This document shows, one piece after another, positions 26,706 through 35,605 of a DNA stretch of 64,000 nucleotides. Location: contig NZ_JANYUY010000002.1 of NCBI RefSeq assembly GCF_025060755.1, positions 186,001-250,000 of the forward strand. The letters run 5' to 3'. Under the pieces are notes generated by a model, which worked only from the letters and a program-made list of their open reading frames with translations, was not told the origin of the DNA and searched no databases. This DNA is from Paenibacillus doosanensis. GTDB taxonomy: Bacteria; Bacillota; Bacilli; Paenibacillales; NBRC-103111. Position 1 is the first letter of the stretch. Every line of letters starts with the position of its first letter. The position numbers and the translations under genes are program-made.

Positions 26706-27497
26706 TTATACCCCTTTCGGGAATCCATTCATTTCAGCTTCGGCCGCTTGGCGGCGTATCCTCATAGCAGGAAACGGGTTATTGCAGGTCACGAGGGTAA
26801 CCCCGCAGCCGAGCGAGTAATACATTTGACGATCGTCATCCGGGCAGTAGGACCAGACGAGCAGGCCCATCTGCCGATAGTCGTCTACCTTTTTCGGGGA
26901 AAGCAGCTTCATGCTCATGGCCACTGCCCACATCTTGGAGTAGGTGCCTTTGGGACCCGGTACGAAATTACGCATTTCTTCCTGCGGAAAGCCTTGCGTC
27001 TTCAGCCCGTAAGTATCGTGAAGGTAAGCGATAATGCTTGCATCAAAGCAAGTAAATACGCAGCGGGGCAAATAACCGTATTCTTTTAACAACGCAACCG
27101 CTTGGTCGGCGGTCTGCACGGCATCGGGACTCGATTTGATTTCCACGTTGAGCAGAACCTCCGGGTACGCCCGAAGGAGCTCCAGAAGCTCCGCGAACGC
27201 CGGAATCTTCAGCCCTTCGAAAGAAGGGCCGAACCAGCCTCCCGCATCAAGCCGCTTGAGCTCGGCGAGCGTCAGGTCACCTACCTTGCCCGTACCGTTC
27301 GTCGTGCGATCGACGGTTTCATCGTGAATGACCATGACCTTCCCGTCCTTGGAACGGCGCAGGTCGAATTCAATCATGTCGACGCCCGCTTCCAGCGCCT
27401 TCTGAAAAGCAAGCAGCGTATTCTCGGGATAATCGCATTTCAGTCCGCGATGCGCCGCCACCACGAGGGAGTCGTCGCTTTGCAATCGTTCTATCAT
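26706..27497 (-). CDS. Glycerophosphodiester phosphodiesterase
   Basis: 263 residues of the GDPD TIM-barrel family. Catalytic and metal residues fit AHRGLKCDYPENT (HR near 16-17, E near 25), EFDLRRSKDGKVMVIHDETVDRTTNGTG (E/D pair and H) and LNVEIKS. It hydrolyses glycerophosphodiesters to glycerol-3-phosphate and an alcohol in the cytoplasm (no signal peptide). It is the last gene of the ugp-like operon, so it probably acts on glycerophosphodiesters imported by that transporter. Confidence 0.93.
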   Translation of the reverse strand: MIERLQSDDSLVVAAHRGLKCDYPENTLLAFQKALEAGVDMIEFDLRRSKDGKVMVIHDETVDRTTNGTGKVGDLTLAELKRLDAGGWFGPSFEGLKIPAFAELLELLRAYPEVLLNVEIKSSPDAVQTADQAVALLKEYGYLPRCVFTCFDASIIAYLHDTYGLKTQGFPQEEMRNFVPGPKGTYSKMWAVAMSMKLLSPKKVDDYRQMGLLVWSYCPDDDRQMYYSLGCGVTLVTCNNPFPAMRIRRQAAEAEMNGFPKGV

Positions 27498-27543
27498 ATG
27501 CCTGCATTCCTTTCTGGATTCCGCATATAGTAATGTTGCGTAA

Positions 27544-28881
27544 TTACTGCTTCAGAATTCTTTCCGTTTCTTTCTTGAAGTTGTCGAGCGTCGCTTGAAT
27601 ATCCTTGTTGTCATACATGATGGCTTCGATCGCCTTATTGAACTCCTGATTTACCTGCGTCCAGGCTACGTGCTTATTCGTGTCCACGGCGTACTGCAGC
27701 TGCTCGTAAGCGACCTTGCGCGCAGGCTCCTTCGCCCACAGGTCCTTGATCTCCTGCGACTCCACCATCTTCTTCGTAAACGGCAAGTAACCGGAGTTAA
27801 TGACGAACTGCTGCCCGCCCTTCGGATTGGTCATGACCCAGCGCAGGAATTCCCAAGCGGCGTCCTTGCTCTTGGAATCATCCATCATCGCGAGGTTCGC
27901 GCCGCCCGTCGGGGTCGCATACACCTGATCCATAGGCATAAACGCCGTCACATATTCGAATTTGGCGTTAGCGCTCAGGCTGCCGATGACCCCGGTCGAT
28001 TGGAACATCATGCCGATCTTGCCGCTCGTGAACATGTTGTTGACGATATTGCCCGAGTCCTTGGCCGGAGGATAGAACAAGGCTCCTGTGCCCTGTAGGT
28101 CCTTCAAATAGCTGAACGTTTTGACGCCTTCGCCGTTCTCGAAACCGATCGAGGTGCCGGCATCGTTGAAGAACTTGCCTTTGGCTTGCGTGATCATCGC
28201 TATTGGGTACCACGTGTCGAACGGCATGCTGAGCCCGTACCGCGTATATTCGTTCCCTTCCTTAACGACAAGCGCGTTAGCGACTTTCTTCAGGTCGTCC
28301 CATGTTTTCGGAATGGCGAGGCCTTTCTCGTCCAGCATCGCCTTGTTGATATGAAGAATCGGCGTGGAACGGTTAAACGGCAGCGAAACGAGCTTCTTGT
28401 CGAAGGTGGAGTGTCCCATCAGGCCGGGAACAAAATCGTCAACGCTCATGCCGGAATTTTTCAAATAAGGATTCATATCCGCCAGTACGTCCGAATCGGC
28501 GAACATTTGAATGTAAGCACGCTCGAGCATGGCCACGTCCGGAGCGGTCTTCGCCGCTACCGCCTGCTGCAGCTTGGTTACCATCTCGTCGTAAGAGCCC
28601 TGGAAGGTGCCGACGACCTCAATCTTATTCTGCGATTCGTTAAAGCTCTTGATCATCGAATCGAAATATTCGCCGTTTTTGCCGCCGAGGGAATGCCAGA
28701 ACTGAAGCGTCGTTTTACCGCCGGAGCCGCCGGACGTCGCAGCTGCGGTCGAAGCGTTCGGGGTTGTCGACGATGAACCCGGGGTGCCGCCGCCGGCTTG
28801 CTGAGATTGACCGCCGCAGCCGGCCAGAACGCCGGACAGCATAGCTGTAGCCATAAGTACCGTAGAAAGCTTTCTCTTCAT
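27544..28881 (-). CDS. Glycerol-3-phosphate/glycerophosphodiester ABC transporter binding lipoprotein (UgpB-like)
   Basis: 445 residues. The signal peptide ends in GVLAGC, followed by a Gly/Ser/Thr linker and the SBP family 1 fold (TLQFWHSLGGKNGEYFDSMIKSFNES). GSYDEMVTKLQQAVAAKTAPDVAMLERAYIQMFA and FNRSTPILHINKAMLDEKGL are typical of UgpB. It is encoded between the permeases and the glycerophosphodiesterase, which supports the substrate assignment. Confidence 0.88.
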   Translation of the reverse strand: MKRKLSTVLMATAMLSGVLAGCGGQSQQAGGGTPGSSSTTPNASTAAATSGGSGGKTTLQFWHSLGGKNGEYFDSMIKSFNESQNKIEVVGTFQGSYDEMVTKLQQAVAAKTAPDVAMLERAYIQMFADSDVLADMNPYLKNSGMSVDDFVPGLMGHSTFDKKLVSLPFNRSTPILHINKAMLDEKGLAIPKTWDDLKKVANALVVKEGNEYTRYGLSMPFDTWYPIAMITQAKGKFFNDAGTSIGFENGEGVKTFSYLKDLQGTGALFYPPAKDSGNIVNNMFTSGKIGMMFQSTGVIGSLSANAKFEYVTAFMPMDQVYATPTGGANLAMMDDSKSKDAAWEFLRWVMTNPKGGQQFVINSGYLPFTKKMVESQEIKDLWAKEPARKVAYEQLQYAVDTNKHVAWTQVNQEFNKAIEAIMYDNKDIQATLDNFKKETERILKQ

Positions 28882-28930
28882 TGAAAGTAACCTCCATGTG
28901 GGATGATTTTTATTTGGGATGAAAAAATTA

Positions 28931-29842
28931 CTACTTGATACCTGAGTACACGAACGCTTTCACAATTTGCTTGGACGCAAACATATACACGATCAGAATC
29001 GGCAGCACGAGCACGACGTTGCCCGCCATAATGACATGCCAGTTAGTGATGCCTTCGGTTTCCCGCAGCATGGCGATCCCCATCGGCAGCGGCCGTACGG
29101 CGGACGAATCGGTCATCACGAGCGGCCAGAAATAATCGTTCCAGTGGCTGACGAAGCTGAACAGGGCGATCGTCGCCAGCGCGGGCATCGACATCGGGAG
29201 CATGATCCGGGTAATGATTTTGAACTCGCTCGCGTTATCCAGCCGGGCCGACTCGATAATCTCCTGCGGAATTTGCATGAAATATTGGCGCAGCAGGAAG
29301 ATGCCGAAGGCGTTGGACATGAACGGGATAATTTGCGGCAGCAGCGTTTTGATAACGCCCCAATCCGCCAGCATCAGGTAAACGGGAATGAAGGTCACCT
29401 GTCCGGGAATCATGAACGTCAGCAGCACCAGGGAAAAGAAAAACTCCTTACCCGCAAACCGGTACTTCGCAAATGCGTAAGCGGCCGGGATCATCACCAC
29501 CATCTGCAGGACGATAACCGATACGGTAATAATGACCGAGTTCTGGAAATAGGTCAGGAACGGTCCCGCGCTCATGGCATGAACGAAGTTGATCCACTGC
29601 GGCAGCGCCGGAAGAACCGTAGGCGGAAACCTCAGCGTCTCCTCCAGCGTTTGCAGCGAGGTGGAGATCATCCACATAAACGGAAACACGAAGATCAGAA
29701 GTACGATCGCTTTTAAAATAAACTGGATCATCAGGCTTACATAGTTCGTGCCGGATGTCGCCTGAGCGGTTGGACTGGCATTCTTGACTTCAGCTGCCAC
29801 TTGGATGTACGCCCCCCTTTTGTTAAAAGTGGATTTTGGCAT
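28931..29842 (-). CDS. Sugar/glycerol-3-phosphate ABC transporter permease (UgpE-like)
   Basis: 303 residues and six membrane segments; the EAA coupling loop is EIIESARLDNASEFKIITRIMLPM. The N-terminal 35 residues are polar and unusual. The start lies 1 base after the stop of the preceding permease gene, showing tight coupling. It forms a heterodimer with the UgpA-like protein. Confidence 0.9.
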   Translation of the reverse strand: MPKSTFNKRGAYIQVAAEVKNASPTAQATSGTNYVSLMIQFILKAIVLLIFVFPFMWMISTSLQTLEETLRFPPTVLPALPQWINFVHAMSAGPFLTYFQNSVIITVSVIVLQMVVMIPAAYAFAKYRFAGKEFFFSLVLLTFMIPGQVTFIPVYLMLADWGVIKTLLPQIIPFMSNAFGIFLLRQYFMQIPQEIIESARLDNASEFKIITRIMLPMSMPALATIALFSFVSHWNDYFWPLVMTDSSAVRPLPMGIAMLRETEGITNWHVIMAGNVVLVLPILIVYMFASKQIVKAFVYSGIK

Positions 29843-29843
29843 C

Positions 29844-30722
29844 TTACTGGTAGTGCACTTTCTTAGACAACAACCGGAAGTAAACGAAGGTCAGCAGGGC
29901 GATGATCGCCATCAGGACAACCCCGGTAGCGGAAGCGTAACCGATACTGTTGGTTCTGAATTCATAAATGTAATAGACGAGCGTTGTCGTTGCGCCGTTC
30001 GGGCCGCCTCCGGTCATAATCCTGACGGTATCGAACACCTTGAAGGAGCCGATCGTCATAATAATCAGGATGAAAAAGAGCTGGGGTGAAATCATAGGCA
30101 GCGTGATTTTGAAAAACATCTTGGACCTGCTGGCGTTATCGAGCGCGGCCGCCTCATAGATGGTCGGAGGAATGCTCTGCAGCGCCGCCACGATGATTAA
30201 CGTGTAATAGCCGATATTGTGCCAGACCGATACGATGATGACCGATATCATCGCCGACCGCGAGCTTTGCAGCCACTGGGAAGTCGGCAGGTTGAACGTC
30301 TTCAGCATGAAATTCAGCATGCCGTGATTCGGTTCCATCAGCCACATCCAGACCAGGGCGATCGAGACGATCGAGATGATATGCGGCGTGAAGATCCCGG
30401 CCTGCACGATGGCGTTGAAGCGGCTGCTCCTGCTCAGCCACACCGCTATGATCAAGGAAATGACGAGCGTCAGCATAACGACGGCCACCGTGTAGACGAC
30501 CGTATTGCCCAGCGCCTGGTAAAAGTCGTCGCGAGCGAGTACTTGCTTGAAGTTGTCTGCGCCGACAAACTTGCTTTTATCCGGGTTCATCAAATTGTAT
30601 TTATAGAAGCTCAGCCTGATCAAATAAAACACCGGATAAATGACGAAGATCGCGATGCCCGCCATGGCAGGCAAAATCATCAAATACGGACGGAGCCTCT
30701 CCCATAACCGTTTCTTATCCAT
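29844..30722 (-). CDS. Sugar/glycerol-3-phosphate ABC transporter permease (UgpA-like)
   Basis: 292 residues with six membrane segments and the EAA loop TIYEAAALDNASRSKMFFKITLPM. LSFYKYNLMNPDKSKFVGADNF is the typical first external loop of CUT1 permeases. The start overlaps the end of the ATPase gene by 8 bases. Confidence 0.9.
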   Translation of the reverse strand: MDKKRLWERLRPYLMILPAMAGIAIFVIYPVFYLIRLSFYKYNLMNPDKSKFVGADNFKQVLARDDFYQALGNTVVYTVAVVMLTLVISLIIAVWLSRSSRFNAIVQAGIFTPHIISIVSIALVWMWLMEPNHGMLNFMLKTFNLPTSQWLQSSRSAMISVIIVSVWHNIGYYTLIIVAALQSIPPTIYEAAALDNASRSKMFFKITLPMISPQLFFILIIMTIGSFKVFDTVRIMTGGGPNGATTTLVYYIYEFRTNSIGYASATGVVLMAIIALLTFVYFRLLSKKVHYQ

Positions 30723-31767
30723 GGCTTTGCCCTCTAAGATGATTCATGTAGCCGTCATACCGCCAGTCCTCTCGACCTACCCGTCCCTCGTCCACGCCAA
30801 AGAAGTAAATTCGGTCCGCCTCCACGCCGACATGCACCGTATCGTCCACCGAGAACGAATCCTCGATGCACTTGATCATAAAGGAATGACAGTCCGTGCG
30901 AACTTGATATATCGTTTCGGAGCCAAGCATTTCCCGGGTGATCACCTTGCCGCGGACCGAGAAAAAGCCGCCTTCCCGTGCCGATGACAGCTGCGCGCTC
31001 TCCGGCCGGAAGCCGAACTTCGCTCCATCCGCGCCCAGCTCGCCGATGTTCATCGGCGGAACGCCGATAAATTGGGCCGCGAACAAGTTGCTCGGCTGGC
31101 GGTAGATGACCTCCGGGGATGCCTCCTGCTGGATGCAGCCGCGGTTCATCAGCACGATGGTGTCCGCCATCGACATGGCCTCTACCTGGTCGTGCGTCAC
31201 GTATACGAAGGTGGTACCCAGCTTCTTATGCATTTCAATCAGCTCGATGCGCATCTGCACCCGAAGCTTGGCGTCGAGGTTAGACAGCGGCTCGTCCATC
31301 AGAAACACCGACGGCTTCTTGACCATCGCCCGGGCCAGCGCGACGCGCTGCCGCTGTCCGCCGGACAAGGTGGAGGGCTTGCGGTCGAGATATTCGCGCA
31401 GCCCGACTGTTTCGCTGATGCTTTCGATAAGGCGGGTTCTTTCCTCCTTGCCGACCTTATTGTTCTTTAGGCCGAACTCGATGTTCTCGCGCACGGACAT
31501 TGTCGGATAAATAGCGTAGTTCTGAAATACCATAGCAACCCCGCGCTGTCCCGGAGCAATGCGCGTCACATCTTTGCCATCGATGAGCACCGCGCCCGCA
31601 GTTTGCGGATCGAGCCCAGCGATCATGCGCAGCAGCGTCGTTTTGCCGCAGCCGGACGGCCCGACCAAGACGGTAAATTTGCCGTCGTCAATTTTCAAAT
31701 TCAAATTTTGTATGATCGTGTTTTGGTCAAATGATTTCGAAACCTGTACCAATTCAATGGAAGCCAT
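30715..31767 (-). CDS. CUT1-type ABC transporter ATP-binding protein (UgpC/MsmX-like)
   Basis: 350 residues. Walker A GPSGCGKTT near residue 37, signature LSGGQRQR, Walker B VFLMDEPLSNLD and H-loop YVTHDQVEAM. A C-terminal TOBE/regulatory domain follows (about 235-350, containing EADRIYFFGVDEGRV). It follows the DeoR-type regulator gene by 40 bases and precedes both permease genes, completing the transporter in one operon. Confidence 0.92.
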   Translation of the reverse strand: MASIELVQVSKSFDQNTIIQNLNLKIDDGKFTVLVGPSGCGKTTLLRMIAGLDPQTAGAVLIDGKDVTRIAPGQRGVAMVFQNYAIYPTMSVRENIEFGLKNNKVGKEERTRLIESISETVGLREYLDRKPSTLSGGQRQRVALARAMVKKPSVFLMDEPLSNLDAKLRVQMRIELIEMHKKLGTTFVYVTHDQVEAMSMADTIVLMNRGCIQQEASPEVIYRQPSNLFAAQFIGVPPMNIGELGADGAKFGFRPESAQLSSAREGGFFSVRGKVITREMLGSETIYQVRTDCHSFMIKCIEDSFSVDDTVHVGVEADRIYFFGVDEGRVGREDWRYDGYMNHLRGQSHG

Positions 31768-31807
31768 GAGCGAACCCCCTTCATTTAGACATACCTCTGT
31801 GCCGGAT

Positions 31808-32485
31808 TTATACGGTGTGCACCTTCATGCCCCAGTCTCTAAACGGCTTGAGATCAAATTCCTCCGCTTCTTTGCCCGTGATGAGCGTGTGAAGCGAGCT
31901 CTTTGGAGCAATCGTGTGGAGCGACAGTTTCCCTATTTTCGTATGATCCGCAACCACGATGATTTCCCTCGCCGCCTTGATCATGGATTGCTTGGCAGGG
32001 ACCAGCCGGGCTTCCGGATGCATGAGTCCATACTGCGGATGAAGAGCCGGCGTGCCGATAAATGCTTTCTCCACATGAAGCGAGCCCAGCGTATGTTCGG
32101 TAAACATCCCGTTCAACATATAGCTGGACGGGTATAGCTCTCCTCCGGTCAAGATCACCTTCACACGCGGAGCATCCCGAAGCTCCGCGGCAACGTTCAT
32201 ATCGTTGGTAACAACCGTTATATTGGACCGGTGAACAAGATTTTTGGCGATATGCAAAGTCGTTGTTCCGGAATCAATGATGATGTTCTCTCCATCCTCC
32301 ACCAAGCTCGCGGCCATTTGTCCAATGCGCATTTTCTGATCCAGACATTGTGTCGTTCTTTCGTTAAAAGAAGGCTCGTCGCGAGTCCACTGCTCGATGA
32401 TGGCCCCTCCATGCGTCCGTTTCAGAGCCCTCCTTTTTACGTAAAACAAAACATCATCTGCATCCTTTTGTTCGTTTTTGTTCAT
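31808..32485 (-). CDS. DeoR/GlpR-family regulator lacking its N-terminal DNA-binding domain
   Basis: 225 residues. The C-terminal sugar-phosphate effector domain is complete (NIIIDSGTTTLHIAKNL, VKVILTGGELYPSSYMLNG, KAFIGTPALHPQYGLMHPE, IVVADHTKIGK). Family members are about 250-260 residues, with a winged HTH of about 55 residues ending in LKRTHGGA. Here only that last stretch (about 20-27) remains, after a short sequence unlike an HTH. No HTH-like frame is found in the 110 bases upstream. It is first in the ugp-like operon, so it was presumably the operon's repressor. It may be a pseudogene, a non-DNA-binding modulator, or use an atypical N-terminus. Confidence 0.7.
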   Translation of the reverse strand: MNKNEQKDADDVLFYVKRRALKRTHGGAIIEQWTRDEPSFNERTTQCLDQKMRIGQMAASLVEDGENIIIDSGTTTLHIAKNLVHRSNITVVTNDMNVAAELRDAPRVKVILTGGELYPSSYMLNGMFTEHTLGSLHVEKAFIGTPALHPQYGLMHPEARLVPAKQSMIKAAREIIVVADHTKIGKLSLHTIAPKSSLHTLITGKEAEEFDLKPFRDWGMKVHTV

Positions 32486-32570
32486 TTCAAGTATATAAAC
32501 GAATTATCATGCCATGATTAAACGGAAGTTAAGAAACGGTAAAGGCGTTTTTGCCGTGAAGTATGGAAAT

Positions 32571-32602
32571 CAAAAAAAATCCCCGGGAGCTTCTCCCGAG
32601 GA
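32571..32602 (-). terminator. Intrinsic terminator of the sugar-binding protein gene
   Basis: On the minus strand CTCGGGAG-AAG-CTCCCGGGG is followed by ATTTTTTTTG. It lies 25 bases after the stop of the lipoprotein gene. Confidence 0.9.
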
Positions 32603-32627
32603 TCTGTTGTGCGGTTCATCGCGCTTA

Positions 32628-33941
32628 TTATTTGGTTTGCGATTGAACGTATTTATTAATTTCATCTTCGGCTTCGCGAAGCGCCGTATTTACGTCTTTT
32701 TCGCCGTCAACATACTGTCTGAAGTGATTCTCCAGAATGCCGGCAGCTTTGGAGTAGTAGATGGATAACCTCGGCGCAGGCGCAGGCTTGCTCTTGAAGA
32801 TGCCTTCCAGATGTTTTCCTTTCAAAATCGCCATATCCGCACCGTATGCTTGCTGGAATTTCGGATCACTTAGCAGTGAAATACGCCCGGTCTTTTCCGT
32901 AGCGATCTCCTGCACTTCGTCCGAAAACAGCACTTCGAGCACTTTCATCGCTTCTTCTTTATGTTGGCTTGTTTTGCTGATCGACATGATGTGCAAGTCG
33001 TACATCCCGGCAACATTAGGCTTATCCTTGTAGCTCGGATACTGGACAACATCCCAATTGAACTCGGGAGCTTGCGCGATGTAAGGGAACATATTGACGG
33101 TCGCCGTCATGGCAACGGTTTTATCTTTGATAAAGGAGTCATTTGTGCTCGTCCCCCATTTAGGCGGTTTGTTCTCCGGTAAAGCGTATACATCTTTGCC
33201 CAATTCAAACAGCTTTTTAAACGTATCATAGTTATCGCTGATAGTTGTTTTATGGGTAGCGGCGTCAACGATGTTTAAGGACAAAGGAAAACTCAGTCTT
33301 TGGATGCTTTCCGGGTCCAGTCCGCGATAAGCGACGCCATCTACCGTCCTCGTTAATTTTTTGGACAGCTGAATTACATCTTCCCACGTCATGCCGTCCT
33401 GCGGATACTCGACTCCGAATTTATCAAAAATATCCTTATTGTAATAAAGAGCGTTAAACTGCCTGTTATAAGGCAGGCCGTACAGCTTCCCGTCGTCGGA
33501 AATGTTTTTGATGGTTTCCAGCGCTTGCTGATCGAACCGGCCCAAGTCAAAACCATCCGCCTTAGCCAAAGGAGTCAGATCCTCGAATACGTCCAGGTCC
33601 ATTGCCGCGGACATACTGCCGTTCCAGGTTGTGATCAGATCCAATTGGCCTCCTGCGGCCACATGATTTTCCAAATTATTTTTGGTCCTGTCTATCACCT
33701 GTACGGTAATATAAGGATATTTTCGATGCAGCGGTTCATTAATCATAAGCTCCAGGTCTTCCGGTGTGATCATTTGGCCCGGGTGCAGCATTAACGTCAC
33801 AGGCTCGTGATGCTCTTCTGCTTTCTCGTTAGCGGCGGCCGAAGAAGTGCCCGAATCCGAACCGCCTGAACTGCAACCCGCCAATAAGCTAGTGAAAAGA
33901 ACAACAGATAGTGCAGCTCTCATTTTCAACTTCACTTTCAT
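32628..33941 (-). CDS. Extracellular solute-binding lipoprotein (CUT1 type)
   Basis: 437 residues from the ATG at 33941, which has AAGGGAC 8 bases upstream; an ATG at 33959 has no such site. The signal peptide ends in SLLAGC. The SBP family 1 fold includes DDGKLYGLPYNRQFNALYYNKDIFDKFGVEYP, closely resembling the orphan protein at 19912-21279. No permease lies nearby. It is divergent from an AraC regulator gene, which may control it. The ligand is unknown, probably an oligosaccharide. Confidence 0.87.
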   Translation of the reverse strand: MKVKLKMRAALSVVLFTSLLAGCSSGGSDSGTSSAAANEKAEEHHEPVTLMLHPGQMITPEDLELMINEPLHRKYPYITVQVIDRTKNNLENHVAAGGQLDLITTWNGSMSAAMDLDVFEDLTPLAKADGFDLGRFDQQALETIKNISDDGKLYGLPYNRQFNALYYNKDIFDKFGVEYPQDGMTWEDVIQLSKKLTRTVDGVAYRGLDPESIQRLSFPLSLNIVDAATHKTTISDNYDTFKKLFELGKDVYALPENKPPKWGTSTNDSFIKDKTVAMTATVNMFPYIAQAPEFNWDVVQYPSYKDKPNVAGMYDLHIMSISKTSQHKEEAMKVLEVLFSDEVQEIATEKTGRISLLSDPKFQQAYGADMAILKGKHLEGIFKSKPAPAPRLSIYYSKAAGILENHFRQYVDGEKDVNTALREAEDEINKYVQSQTK

Positions 33942-34125
33942 TTGCTTCAGTCCCTTCATTCAAGATTTATGAATAACCTTAACAAAGTGGATAAAATTGC
34001 AGTTAAATTCGAATATTTCCATATATGTATTGCCTTATATAAGTTGAATATTATAATAGTTTTAAATGGACCTCAATGGTAATGAATTATCACAAAAAGG
34101 GTAAAAAATTGTAAGGGGATGCGCT

Positions 34126-34989
34126 ATGGGTGTTTACGGTTTTCAATTCAAAGACGGCCCTTCTACGCCATTTGCCGAAATCGTTTATGTAGGCTGGGAA
34201 AAGCGGAATGGCAATTACCATTGGGACGGGCTGCATAGGGCGACAAGCAATCAATGCATTTTCCAATATACGCTTGCCGGAAGGGGAGAGATTCGCATCG
34301 GAACTCAAACCTATCCGCTCGAACCGAATTCCGCCTTTCTAGTCGTAACGGGAACCGACCACCGATATTACCTTCCGCAAGACAGCGAATTATGGGAATT
34401 TATATTTATCACCTTGATGGGGCCGGAAGCTTTGGCGTGCTGGTCCGCGGTCCACAATCATTCGGGTCCCATCGTTCGATTCGCCCCCGACTCACCGGTC
34501 ATTCGCACACTGGAACACATTTTTCTGGAAGCGAGCAAAAAGTCCATCACCAACGGCTACAAAGCCTCGGGGCTGGCCGCACAGTTTGTTATGGAGGTTT
34601 ACCAGTCCCTTAAATATAATCAGGCTTCTCCGGATACTTGGCCCGAAGTGGTTGTCACCGCGTTAAAGCTGATTCATGAGAATTACGCAGCCATTAACAG
34701 CATCGAGGAGCTGTGCCGGTCGCTTGGCATTTCCAAGTACAAATTTTCGAGATTGTTTCACGCCACATGCGGCATGACCGCCATGCAGTATCTGACCAAA
34801 ACCCGTATGGAAAAAGCGATGGAGCTGCTCCGCCGCACTAAGCTCAATTTGGGTGAAATTGCACGGCTAACGGGGTACTCGGACGAGAACTACTTTAATA
34901 AAGTGTTTCGCAAGTCAACGGGGATAGCGCCGGGGAGATTTCGCTCAAGCAAACAAACGATACGCGTGGATCATATTTCGTTTAATTAG
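34126..34989 (+). CDS. AraC-family transcriptional regulator
   Basis: 287 residues. An N-terminal cupin-like sensor domain (about 40-110, QYTLAGRGEIRIGTQTYPL) is joined to a C-terminal double HTH (about 185-280). SIEELCRSLGISKYKFSRLFHATCGMTAMQYL and LGEIARLTGYSDENYFNKVFRKSTGIAPGRFR are the two HTH motifs. It probably senses a sugar. It is divergently transcribed from the binding-lipoprotein gene; the 165 AT-rich bases between them should hold both promoters. Confidence 0.92.
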   Translation: MGVYGFQFKDGPSTPFAEIVYVGWEKRNGNYHWDGLHRATSNQCIFQYTLAGRGEIRIGTQTYPLEPNSAFLVVTGTDHRYYLPQDSELWEFIFITLMGPEALACWSAVHNHSGPIVRFAPDSPVIRTLEHIFLEASKKSITNGYKASGLAAQFVMEVYQSLKYNQASPDTWPEVVVTALKLIHENYAAINSIEELCRSLGISKYKFSRLFHATCGMTAMQYLTKTRMEKAMELLRRTKLNLGEIARLTGYSDENYFNKVFRKSTGIAPGRFRSSKQTIRVDHISFN

Positions 34990-35105
34990 GTGCTGCCTAT
35001 AATGAAAAAAACTCCCAGTCGGAGTTAATTGTCCAATAACAATTCGATTGTATACTTTACATATCACATCACACCACACTCATCATATAGAGAGGAAACG
35101 ATACT

Positions 35106-35453
35106 ACGGGGATTCATACGTATTTTCAATCGCTAACCGACTTAGAGCGAATTATCCGTTGTCCGGGTAAATTCAGACAACTACGGGAAGGCAAGGACGA
35201 TTCCGTAGAAGGAAAAATACTGGAGGTCGCCGATAAGCTCGATCAGATCTATGAGGCCTTTACGGAGCTGCAGTTTGGGAATACCGAAAAAGAATTCGTC
35301 GTTATGTATCGCAACGCCCTTATCAAAATAAAGGGGATTAAGCTCCATTGCGTGGACTATTTTCTTCAGCATATTTTGCCTGATATCGTTAACGAAGGAT
35401 CACGATCCCCAATCGATATTGAAAAGATCACGAACGAAGCCTTAGCCTCCTAG
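35106..35453 (+). pseudogene. HD-domain (YfbR-like) hydrolase pseudogene, internal deletion and lost start
   Basis: A single open frame of 115 codons. It begins with the family N-terminus (HTYFQSLTDLERIIRCPGK) and jumps directly to the C-terminal half (EGKDDSVEGKILEVADKLDQ, LIKIKGIKLHCVDYFLQHI). The middle, which should contain the metal-binding His and HD residues, is missing; by memory of the family about 90-100 residues are gone. The expected ATG is ACG, though AGAGAGGAAACG remains at the right distance upstream. Both faults point to a dead gene. It lies just outside the first ssrA-like scar. Confidence 0.7.
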
Positions 35454-35527
35454 GAGCTCCGGCTTCAGTTCATTTGGAGGTGTTGACATATTCATCTCCT
35501 AGTAACAGTATCTTGATAAATTGTACT

Positions 35528-35600
35528 CCCTCCGAAGTTGCCGCCACATACCTCTGCAGGTGTATCACAGTTTTGATGTCCTCCGAGCAGCGCTCCGTAC
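35528..35600 (-). repeat. Degraded ssrA 3'-region copy (scar 1, outermost)
   Basis: The plus-strand sequence CCGAAG-ttg-CCGCCACATA ... GGTGTA-t-CACAGTTTTGATGTC ... CCGAGCA-g-CGC-t-CCGTA aligns with the real tmRNA gene at about 52815-52890, in the same orientation, with about 80% of bases matching by eye. It marks the far edge of the ssrA-associated island. Confidence 0.75.
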
Positions 35601-35605
35601 ATTTC

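Noticed and set aside
26509-26820. 103-codon plus-strand frame near the glycerophosphodiesterase gene
   Set aside because: It overlaps the 3' end of the real minus-strand gene and has no family resemblance or ribosome site.
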